DNA from: CAYJPV01 sp964396055
Lineage (GTDB): Bacteria > Acidobacteriota > Vicinamibacteria > Vicinamibacterales > JAKQTR01
Length of the DNA stretch: 20,199 nucleotides
Reading direction: 5' to 3'
NCBI GenBank assembly: GCA_964396055.1
Contig: CAYNDV010000081.1
Coordinates: 1-20,199 of the forward strand
In this document: in pieces, positions 7,185 to 19,100 of the stretch
Layout: every line of letters starts with the position of its first letter
Numbering within the stretch: the first letter of the stretch is position 1
Notes under the pieces: generated by a model
The model's input: only the letters and a program-made list of their open reading frames with translations
The model's database searches: none
What the model was told of the DNA's origin: nothing
Translations under genes and position numbers: made by a program

Positions 7185-10100
7185 ATGCTGCGCTGGTTCA
7201 CTCGTTGCGCGCTCTTCGTCTCGTTCCTGCTGGCTGCGGGCGCTGCGGCCGATCCGGCCGCCGCCCAGGGGACGGCCACCGTGTCGGGCCGCGTGACGCA
7301 GGCCGGCACGTCGACGGGCATCGAGAACGTCCGCATCGCGATGCGCAACGCCGACGCCTCGCTCACGTTCTGGGCGGGCAGCGACGCGACCGGGAATTAC
7401 ACCTTCACGGACATTCCGGCGGGCACCTATTTCGCGGGCACCGAGGGCGCGGGCCAGTACCTGGACGAGCTCTACAACGAGATTCCGTGCCCGGGCGCGA
7501 CCTGCGACTACCGGACCGGCGCCCCCATCGTCGTGGGGGACGGCGCCACGGTCGTCGGGATCAACTTCACGCTCACGCTGGGCGGTCGCATCACGGGGCA
7601 GATCACCGCGGTCGGCGGCGCGACGATCGGGAGTTCGTGGGTGGAGGTCTTCAAGGCCGACAACACCTGGTCCTCCGGCTACACGCTCGGCGCGCGGCCC
7701 GACTACCAGACGGTCGGCCTGCCGCCCGGGCAGTACTACATCCGCACGCGCAACAACGAGCAGTTCGTCAACGAGGTCTACAACGACGTCACGTGCATGG
7801 GCTGCGACCCGCGCATGGGCACGCTCGTCACCGTGACGGCCGGCGCGGACACCAGCGACATCAACTTCCAGCTCAGCCCCGGCGGGTCGATTGCCGGCAC
7901 GATCACCGGACCGGGCGGCGTGCCCCTTCCGAACATCGGCGTGAGCGTTGTGGACGGCTCGGGCAACGGCGTGTCGTGGGGCGGTACCGACAACAACGGC
8001 AACTACCTGACGGGCGACGGCCTGCTGCAGGGTCCGTCCTACTACATCCGCACGAACAACGGCCAGGGCTACATCGACGAGCTCTACAACAACATCACGT
8101 GCCTGAACTGCGATCCGCGGAGCGGCACGGCCGTCACCGTTACCGGCACGGCCACAACGGGCGGCATCAACTTCCAGCTTGCGGCCGGCGGGACGATCAC
8201 GGGCCACATCCTGGAAGCCGGCACGGGCGCGGTGATTCCCGGAGCCCACATCGAGGTGTTCGACGCGCAGGGGCGCTGGGTCAACTGGTGGGGCACCGAT
8301 CCCCTGGGCACGTTCACGGCGCCTGGCCTGCCCACCGGGACCTACTACGTCCGCTCCTGGAATGCTGCGGGTTACATCAACGAAGCGTGGAACAACATCG
8401 TCTGCCGCAACTGTGACCTGCTGTCGACCACGCCCATCGCGGTCGTCGCGGGCGCGACGACGATGGGCGTCGGCCTGGATCTGGAGCGCGGCGCCTCACT
8501 GTCGGGGCGGATCACGGACGGGACCGGCAATCCCGTGACGACCGGCTGGGTGTGGGTGGAGGCGGCCGACGGCACCTGGATGACCGACAGCAGCACCGAC
8601 ACCGCCGGGAACTTCCACACCCAGGGCGGACTCCCGCCCGGGACGTACTACCTGAAGACGGGCAACAACCAGGGGCTGCTCAACGAGATCTGGAACAACG
8701 TGCCGTGCGCGCTGGGCTGCAGCCCGACCATCGGCACGCCCATCGTGATCGCGGGACCGGCAGACCTGACGGGCTACGACTTCCAGCTCGATACGGGCGG
8801 GATCATCTTCGGGCACGTGCAGCCGGCTGGCGGCGGTTGGATCAACAGTATCGGCGTCGAAGTGTTCGCGGCCGACGGCAGGCACGTCGGCACCTTCTGG
8901 ACGGCGGGGCAGGGCGACTACTCGACCAGCGCCGGCCTGCCGACGGGCACGTATTACGTACGCACGAGCAACAACGACGGCTGGCTGGACCAGCTCCACA
9001 GCGGCCACACGTGCGTGATGGGCAACTGCGATCCGCGGACGGGCTCGGCCGTCGGCGTCACGACCGGCGCCGCTACCGCCGTGAACTTCGATCTCACGCG
9101 CGGCGCGCAGATCACGGGCACGGTGACACACGCCGTGACGGGCCTGCCGCTGGGCGGCGTGCAGGTGGGCATCACCGACGGGACGGGTCAGATGCTGGGG
9201 TGGACCGGCACGAACGGTGCCGGCATCTTCAGCACCGCGGGCCTGCCCGGAGGGTCGTACTACCTGCGCACGAACAACAGCCAGGGCCTGCTCAACGAGG
9301 CCTGGGACAACGTCCCGTGCCTCGGCTGCCCGTGGAACACGGGCACGGCCATCCCGCTGGAGGCCGGTGAATTGGCCACCGGGAAGAACTTCGCGCTGGC
9401 GCCGGGGCCGCGCATCCGGGGCCGCGTGACGAACCACGCCGGGGCGGGCCTGGCCGGTATCCCCATCGTGATCTACGACGTCTCGGGGCAGATCATCGCT
9501 TCGGCCAACACCGACGCCGGCGGCCACTACGTGTCCGACGCGGCCCTGCCCGACGGCACCTATTACGCGTTGATCAACCGGAACGCCGCGTACATCCAGG
9601 AACTGTACGACAACGTGCCCTGCCCGTTCGGCTGCAGCCACCTGAGCGGGACGCCGATCACGGTGGCCGCGCCCGACGATACGACGGGCATCGACTTCAC
9701 GCTGCAGGAGGGCGGGGTCATTTCGGGCACCGTCACCGACACCGGGGGTGCGCCGCTCGCCAACGTGTGGGTGCACATCCATACCGCCGACAACCGCGAG
9801 GTGGAGTCGGTGATGACGGCCGCCGACGGCACGTACGCGACGCCGGGGGGCCTGCCCACCGGGACGTACTACGCGCGGACGACGAACGAAGCCGGCTACA
9901 TCGACGAGGTGTACGGCGGGCAGATGTGCATCTTCGGCTGCGACGCGCGGGTGGGCGATCCCATCGTTGTCGCGGCGGGCCTGGCGACCACGCCCAACGT
10001 GAACTTCCAGCTCGCCGCCGGCGGTTACATCACAGGCAGTGTCACTGACACGACGAACGGGCAGCCCGTCACGAACCTGCAGGTGGAGATCGTGGACGCC

Positions 10101-13100
10101 ACCGGCCAGCACCTCGGGTCGGTGCGGCCGGGCAGCGACGGCATCTACCGCACGCCGGGCCTGCTGGGCGGGACGTACTACGCGCGGACGTACAACTGGG
10201 AAGGCTACGTCAACAAGATCTGGAACAACAAGGTCTGCGCGGGCTGTCCCTACACGGACGGCGACCCCATCGTCGTCCCCGACACCGGGTCGGTGACGGG
10301 CATCGACTTCGCCGTCACGCCCGGGCCGCGCGTCCGCGGGCGCATCACGGACGCGGGAGGAAACCCGCTCCCGAACGTCAATGTGCAGATCGTCAACTCG
10401 GTGGGCCCGTACGTGTCGGACGCCTGGACCGATCAGTCGGGCGACTACGTGTCGTATAACGGGCTGCCGAACGGGACGTACTACGTCAGGACGGACGCCC
10501 GGGGACAGTTCCTCGACGAGCTGTACAACAACCTGCCGTGCCATTTCGGCTGCACGGTGACCAGCGGCACGCCCGTCGTCATCGCCGGCGGCGCTGATGC
10601 CACCAGCATCGACTTCGTCCTGTCGCCCGGCGGGCGTATCACCGGCCGCGTCACCGACGCGGGCGGCAACGGCATCGCCGGCGCCTGGGTGGACGTCCAC
10701 GACGCCTCCAACAACTACCTGGGCGGCACGCCGCAGACCAACACCACGGGTACGTATCAGACACGGGCGCTGCCACCGGGCACCTACTACCTGCGGACGT
10801 GGAACACGGGCGCGTGGATCAACGAGATCTACAACAACCTGCCCAGCAATCTCGACACCAATGCGGGGACGGGCGTGGCCATCGTCGGAACGGCCGATAC
10901 GACCGGCGTCGACTTCCAGCTCGATCCCGGCGGGCAGATCGCCGGACGGTTCACCAACGCGGGCAATGGCGCCGGCATCGGCAGCAACATCTGGATCAAC
11001 CCGTTCCGTGCCAGCGGGGAGGGGTACTGGGTCGGCACACGGGTGAACCCGGATGGCACGTACATCACCGAAGGCGGTCTGCCGCCGGGCACCTACTACG
11101 TCAACACCGACAACGGCCAGGGGTTCATCGACGAGCTCTACGACAACCTGCCCGACACCACGCCGGTCACCAGCGGCACGCCGGTGCCGGTGAGCGCGGG
11201 GACCGTCACCAACGGCATCAACTTCGCACTGCAGGTGGGCGCGCGCATCGAGGGTCTGATCACGGACGCGGGCGGTACCCCCCTGGCGAACATCTGGACG
11301 CAGTACTGGGATCCCACGCAGGGGTACTGGCGTGGCGGCAGCCACACAGGCGCTGATGGGCGTTACTCGATCCAGGGCCTGCCGGCTGGCACCTACTACG
11401 TGCGCACCCAGAACAGCCCCGACTACGTCGACGAGGTCTGGGACAACGTCACCTGTCTGCAGTGCAGCCAGACGCTGGGCACGCCGATCGTGCTGGCGGC
11501 GGGCGAGACGCGGGGCAACATCGACTTCGCGCTGGCGACCGGCCGCCACATCACCGGCACGGTGACGGATGCCTCCGGCGGCGCCGGCATCGCCGGCGCA
11601 TGGGTGGACGTCTACTCCGCAGCCAGCCAGTGGCTGGGCAGCAGCAACGGGCAGACCGACGCCTCAGGCGTCTACACCACGCGGGCGCTGCCGCCTGGGA
11701 CGTACTACCTGAAGACCAACAGCGAGACCCCCTACATCAACGAGCTGTACAACAACTTCACCGGGTGCCGCCCCGAGACCACCGGCACGCCGGTCGTGCT
11801 GGGCGCCGGGGCCGACACGACGGGCATCAACTTCCCGCTCACGCGCGGCGGCCAGATTGCCGGCCGGTTCACGGCGTCGGCGACGGGCCTGCCCATCACG
11901 AACGACATCTGGGTCAACGTCCACGGCGGCCCGGGCAACGAGTGGATCTGCAACTGGAACTGGTGGATGACCGGCGACGGCCACTGGATCACCGGCGGCC
12001 TGCCGGCCGGCGTCTATCAGGTTCAGACCAACAACTACGGCGGCTGGGCTGACGAGTGGTACGACAACCTCCCGGTCTGGGTGGACTGGAGCGGGGCCAC
12101 GCCGATCACCGTCACGAACGGCGCCACCACGCCGAACATCAACTTCGCCCTCGACACCGGGGCCAGGCTCGAAGGCACGGTCACGGCGCAGGCCACCGGT
12201 CTGCCACTGGCCGACGTTGATGTTTCAGCGCGGACGGCTTCGGGCGGGTGGGCCGGCGGGGGCCGCACCGACTCGCTGGGGCGTTTCAACTTCGCCGTGC
12301 CGGGCGGCACCTACTACATCAGGACCAGCAACAACCTCGGCTACCTCGACGAGGCCTGGGATAACGTGCCCTGCTTCAACTGTGCCAACGGCACGGGCAC
12401 GCCCCTCACGGTGACGGCCGGGCAGACGCGCACGGGGCTCGACTTCGCGCTGGTGAAAGGCGCACGCATCGCGGGCCGTATCACCGCCGCCGCCACGGGC
12501 GACCCCGTGGCCCGCGTGTGGGTCGACCTCCACGACGCCAGCGGCAACTGGATCGGCAGCAGCGGCCAGTCCGACGCCACTGGTCACTACGCATCGACGG
12601 GGCTGCCGCCGGGCACGTACTACGCCCGGACGAACAACAACGACCAGTACATCAACGAGACGTACAACAACCTCCCGTCGTGGACGAACACGACCTCCGG
12701 GACCTCGATCGTCGTCTCCGGCACCACGGACGTGGAGGGCATCGACTTCGCCCTCGACCTCGGCGGGCGTGTGACCGGGCAGGTGGTGGACGCGGGGACA
12801 GGCCTGCCGCTGGCGAACATCCGCGTGAATGTCTGGGACAGCGCGGGCCACGGCTTCGGCGGGTGGAACACCGACGGGTCCGGCGTGTATACCACCGGCT
12901 CGGGCCTGCCGTCGGGCAACATCTTCCTGCGGGCGATAGGCGGCCTCAACTACATCACCGAGCAGTACAACGACAACCCCTGCCCTGGCGGCACCTGTTC
13001 GTCCACGTCCGGCACGCCGGTGGCCGTGACGGGCGGCAACACGGTCGTGGGGATCAACTTCGGGCTCACGGCCGCGGGGAAGATCACGGGCCGGGTGTTC

Positions 13101-16100
13101 GATCAGGCCACCGATGCGGGCCTGGCCAACGTGAACGTGTATGCCTACACCTCGAGCAATTCGCAGGTGGGCAGCGCCACGACCGACGCGACAGGTGTCT
13201 ACACGATTGGCGGACTCGGCACCGGCACGTTCTATCTTCGGACGGCAAACGGGCTTGGGTACCTCGACGAGCTCTACAACAACAACCCCTGCCCGAACGG
13301 CACCTGCACCTACAACACCGGGCAGGGCGTGAACGTGACGGCAGGACTGACGACGACCGGCATCCACTTCGGGCTCGTCGTGGGCGCGCGCATCACGGGG
13401 CGTGTGGTCGCCGACGCGGGCGGCGCCGGGCTCGGCGGCGTCTCCGTGCGCATTCACAACGGGACGAATCAGCAGATCGGCAGCGCCACCACGGCGGCAG
13501 ACGGCACCTACACCGTGGGCGGCCTGCCCGGCGGCACCTTCTACGCCCGGACGATCAACAGCGCCGGCTACATCGACGAGCTGTACAACGGGTTCCTCTG
13601 CCCGAACGGCGCCTGCACCTTCAACACAGGCACGGGCATCGTGGTGGCGTCGGGAGGGACGACGGCCAACGTCGACTTCGGCCTGGCCACCGGCGGGTCT
13701 CTGGGCGGCACGGTCACCGATCAGTCCACGGGCCTGCCGCTCGTGGGTGTCACGGTGCGGGTCTACAACAGCAGCAACTCGCAGATGGGGACCGCGAACA
13801 CCAACGCCTCCGGCGCCTATGCGGTGACCGGACTGCCCACGGGCACGCACTACGCGCGCACCAGCAACGGCCTCGGCTACGTCGACGAGCTGTACAACAA
13901 CCTGCCCTGCCCGAACCAGTCGTGCACGACGAACACGGGCACGGGCATCGGGGTGACGGCGGGCTCGCCGACAACCGGCATCAACTTCGCCCTCGACGCC
14001 GGCGCGCGGATCACGGGCACGGTGACGGACGCCAACGGCGGGGCGCCGCTGGCCAACGTGACCGTCCGCGTCTACAACACGTCGGGCACACAGGTGGGCC
14101 AGACCAATACCAACGGGGCCGGCGCCTATACGGTGAGCGGCCTGCCCGGCGGCTCGTTCTTCGCGAGGACGCAGAACTCGGCTGGCTACATCGACGAACT
14201 GTTCGACAACCTGCCGTGCCCGGCCGGGGTGTGCACCTACACCACGGGCACACCGATCGTCCTGGCCGGCGGCGGCGTGACGGTGGCCGACTTCGCGCTG
14301 CAACTGGGCGGGCGCGTGACGGGGACGGTGACCGACGCGAACGGCGGCGCCGCCCTGGCAAACGTGAGCGTGAGCCTGTTGGACGCCTACTGGAACCAGA
14401 TCGGGTCGTCGACAACGAACAGTTCGGGCGTCTACACGGCGGCGGGTCTGCCCACGGGCTCGTACTACCTCGCGACCAGCAACAGTCTGGGATACACGGA
14501 CGAACTGTACGACAACGTCCCGTGCTTCAACTGGACCTGCACGATCCCCGGCGGGACGCCGATCGCTGTGACGGCGGGCGCCACGGTGTCCGACATCAAC
14601 GTCGCGTTGACGATGGGCGCGCGACTGAACGTCACCGTGACCGACCAGACGAGCGGAGCCGGGATCCCGAGCGTGAGCGTGCGGCTCTACAACCCCCAGG
14701 GGTACCAGGTGTTCAGCCGCAACACCGACGCGTCGGGCAACGTGTCGATCCCGGGCGTGCCGGCCGGGTCGTACTTCCTGCGGACGCTCAACAGCCGCGG
14801 GTACATCGACGAGTTCTGGGACGACCGGATTCAGGTCTTCACGACGGTCCTCAACAGCACGCCGTACGTGGTACCGGGGCCCGGCACGTACCCGATCACC
14901 TGGCCGCTCGCGTCCGGCGGGCGGATCAGCGGGCGCGTCACCGACGGCGCCGGCAATCCGATCGCCGGCGTCAGCGTCAACGCCTTCTGGCCGACGGGGT
15001 CGTCATTCTCCGGGGGCACGACCGACGCGGGTGGCAACTACACCACCGGCGCCGGGCTGCCCTCGGGCACGTACTTCGCACGCACCAGCAACGGCCTCGG
15101 GTACCAGAACGAGATCTACAACGACCTGCCGGCCGGCCTGCTCTCGCCGACCAGCGGCACGCCGATCACCGTGACGGCGCCATCGACGACGCCGAACGTC
15201 AACTTCAGCCTGGTGCCCGGAGGGTCGATCACGGGCACGGTCACCAACGCCGCAGGCGGCGCGCCGCTCAATGGCGTGCGCGTGACGGTGTACTACGCCA
15301 ACGGCACGGGGGCGGCCGGCAGCGTGCTGACCAACGCGTCGGGCATGTACACGCTGGGCGGCCTGGCGGCTGGCGATTACTTCGCCCGCACGGTGAACGC
15401 CTTCGGCTTCCTCGACAAGCTCTACAACAACATCACGTGCCTCAACTGTCCGATCACGAGCGGCCAGCCGATCCACGTCACCGTGGGCGCCGCATCCACC
15501 GGCATCGACTTCGCCCTCGAGGCGGCGCCGGCGCCGACGCACGACTCGTGCGCCAACGCGAAGGACATCGCGGCGAACCCGTACCAGGACATCGTGTCGG
15601 TGGTGAACGCGCCGCCGGCGCCCGGCGACCCGATCCAGTCGTGCGGCGGCGGCCAGCCGCTCAGCAACGTCTGGTACACCTTCACGGCGCCCACTGACGG
15701 TGTGCTGCGCGTGCACACGCTGGGCAGCACGTACGACACCGTGATCTCGCTCTATCTCGGTTCGTGCGGCAACTTCGGCAGTGAGTACGCGTGCTGGGAC
15801 GACGTCTACTCGCCCACGACACAGGCCCCGTCCACCGAGATCCACGACTTCATGGTGCTGGCCGGCACGACGTACCTGATCCAGGTGGCCGGCTACAACT
15901 GGACGCCGCAGCAGGGCACGCTGATCTTCAACGCGGAGTTCCTGCCCGGCGGCTTCCTCTCGGGGCGCGTGACCGCCGCCGACGGCATCACCGGCCTCGC
16001 CGGGATCACTGTCAACTTCGTCGACGCCCGGGGCCGGGCCCAGGGCAACCTCGTCACCGACGCGTCGGGCAACTTCAACGTCGGGCCCGGGCCGGCGGGC

Positions 16101-19100
16101 ACGTACTTCGCGGTCACGTCCAACACGCTGGGCTATGTCAACCAGGTGTACGACCACCAGGCCTGCGTGCCGTTCCGGACGCTGGCCTGCAACCCCCTCA
16201 AGGGCACGCCCTTCGAGATCCCGTCCGGCGGGACGACGGCGAACGTGAACTTCAGCCTCGACGTGGGCGGCCGCATCTCGGGCCGCGTCACCGACCAGGT
16301 CACGGGCGCCCCCGTTGCCGGTGCCACCGTGCGCCTCGTCGACGCCAGCGGCCTCGTCAAGGCCACGGGCAGCACCAACGGCGCCGGCGAGTACACGACC
16401 AGCGGTGGCGTGCCGCCTGGCACCTACTACGCGCTCACGCAGGACAACAGCCTGGGCTACGTGGACCAGGCCTGGAACATGACCACGTCGTGCCTGGGCC
16501 TGCCCGGGTGCCTGACGGCGCCCACGCCCATCACGATCGCGGCGGGTGGCACCGTGACCGGCATCGACTTCGCCCTGGCGATCGGCGGGCGCGTCCAGGG
16601 CGTAGCCACCGACGCGGCGAGCGGCCTGCCCGTCAGCGGCGTCATCGTGTTCATCGTGGACGCCGCGGGCAACGAGCGCGGGCGCGGCACCACCGGATCC
16701 GCGGGCAACTACTTCGTGACGAAGGGGCTCGCCCCGGGCACGTACTACGCCTACACCGACAACACGGCCGGCTACATCAACCAGCTGTACGACGCGAAGG
16801 CGTGTGAGGCGATGCTGTGCGGGCCCACGGGAGGCACGCCCATCACCGTGACGGCGGGTGCCGTCACCGCGGGCATCAACTTCTCGATGACCGCGGGCCA
16901 CCGCATCTCCGGCATGCTCGAGGATGCCGGCACCGGCGCGCCCATCGGCGGCATGGAGGTGCAGTTCTTCAACAGCACCGGCGTCCTGGTCGGCATCGCG
17001 GCGTCCGACCCCGCCGGCGTGTTCCTCTCGGACGAGGGCTTCCCGGCAGGGACGTACTACGCGAAGACGAGCGCCATGCCCGGCTATGCGGCGCAGTTGT
17101 TCGTCAACCGCCCGTGCCCCGGCGGCACGTGCGACCCGACGACGGGGGACGGCATCGTGCTGCCGCCTGCGGGGGCGCCGGCAGGGAAGAAGACAGAAGA
17201 CAGGAGACAGAAGACAGCAGCAACACGGGCTCACGCGGGCACGGTGTCGGGAGAGGCGACGGCCAACGACATCGACTTCTCGCTGACGGCGTGTCCGGCG
17301 GTGACGCTCGGGCCGGCGTCGCTGCCGGCGGCGTCGGTGAACCGGCCGTTCAACCAGACCCTCAGCGCGGCGGGCGCGGGCGCCCCCGTCACCTTCACGG
17401 CGGCCACGCCGTGGTACTACCGGAGCTTCAGGCAGGGCGGCGGCCTGCTGCCGCCCGGGCTGGCGCTCGCCACCACCGGTGTCCTCAGCGGGACGCCGAC
17501 GCGGGCCGGCGAGTATTCGTTCCTGGTCGGTGCCGTGGGCGCCGACGGGTGCGGCGGCTTGCAGTTGTTCACGATCGTCATCGGGGAGGCGCCGCCGGCG
17601 CCCGCCGTCACGGGCATCGTTCCGGCGATCGGCCCGATGGCCGGCGGGCAGGGCGTCACCATCACCGGCACTGGCTTCGACGCCGGGGCCACCGTGTCGC
17701 TCGGCGGCACGGCCGCCACGGGCGTGGCGGTGGTGAGCCCCACCACCATCACAGCCGTCACCGGGGCGCGGGGCACCGCGGGTCTGGTGGACGTCGTGGT
17801 GGCCAACGTGGACAGCCTCACGGGGACGCTGCGCGACGGCTACCGCTACATCGGCAGCACGGCCTCGCGCACGCTGCCGGCGTGCTACATCCCCGGCCTG
17901 TCGCGCACCGTGAGCATCGCGGTGACGCCGTCGGCCGAGGTGCAGTTCCAGGGCATCGAAGACGTCCCGCCGGCGGGATGGACGATTTCGTCGGTGTCCC
18001 ATGACGGGTCGCTCGACACCGCAACGGGCAAGGTGAAGTGGGGACCGTTCGTCGATCACACGGCACGGACGCTGACCTACCAGGCGACGCCGCCGGCGGG
18101 GGCGGCGGGCGCGCCTACGTGGTCCGGGCTGGCCAGCTTCGACGGCTACGACCTCGTGATCGGCGGGCAGACGACGATCGGCCTGTGCGAGGCGCACCCG
18201 GCCGACACCAACGCGAACTTCACCATGGTGGTGGGCGAGGTGACGGGGTACGGGGCGGCGTGGAAGCGCGGCGATCCGTGGCCGGTGCCGCCCTCGCCGA
18301 TCCCCATCGAGTACGTCACCCGCGCGGGGTACCTGTGGCGCGCGGGTGAGGCCTACCGGCGAGACGACGGACCGTGTCCGCTCTGCTGGGTGAGCGTGGC
18401 GCTGGGCGCGCGGCCGGTGCAGGCCGGCGAGGCCGGCGGGTCTGCCGCGCGGACGCTGCCGGCGGGCTACATGCCCGGCGCGCCGTCGCCCGTCTCGATT
18501 GCCGTGACGCCCAACGCGGGCACGCTCTCGCACGCGCTGGAAGAGACACCGCCTGCGGGTTGGACGATCTCGGACATCTCCGACGGGGGCAGCGTGGACG
18601 CGGTGTCCGGCGCGATCAAGTGGCTGTTCTTCGACGGCACGGCGCGCACGCTCACTTACCTCGCGACGCCGCCGGCCGACGCCGCCGGCGACTATCCGTT
18701 TGCCGGCGTGGCCAGCTTCGACGGCGTGAACGCGGTGATTGGCGGTGCGTCCACGCTGGGCTTCCTGCCCGATCCCACGGTGACAGACGTCTCGCCGGCC
18801 CAGGGACCGACGGCGGGCGGCACGCCGGTGACGATCACCGGCACGACGTTCCTGGCAGGCGCCACCGTGGCCTTCGGCGGCGTGCCGGCGACAGGCGTGC
18901 TCGTGGTGGACGCCACGACCATCACGGCCGTGACGCCGGCGCACGCGGCCGGGGCGGTGACCGTGCTGGTGACCAACACCACCGGCCAGACCGGTGACCT
19001 GCCCGGCGGGTTCACGTACCAGTCGGCGCTGCCCGACCTCCTCGTGAGCGGGACGACCGGCGTGCCGGCCAGTTCGGGTCCCGGCGCGTCGTTCACGGCC

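Larger units (their letters stand above)
7269..17291 (+). repeat. Array of 31 protein-coding repeats of about 306 bases
   Basis: Repeats start at 7269, 7584, 7884, 8190, 8493, 8799, 9105, 9408, 9714, 10023, 10326, 10632, 10932, 11241, 11544, 11850, 12162, 12462, 12765, 13077, 13386, 13695, 14004, 14310, 14619, 14919 and 15222, then 15951, 16269, 16587 and 16899. Lengths are 300-318 bases except the last (393, enlarged by an insertion). Each ends with a strand of the type GINFALxxG that leads straight into GRITG of the next. The 15528-15950 segment is a different domain and not a repeat. Confidence 0.92.

Noticed and set aside
7269..15527. CRISPR-like regular repetition
   Set aside because: The period of about 306 bases is a degenerate protein domain repeat in an open frame, not short identical repeats with unique spacers.
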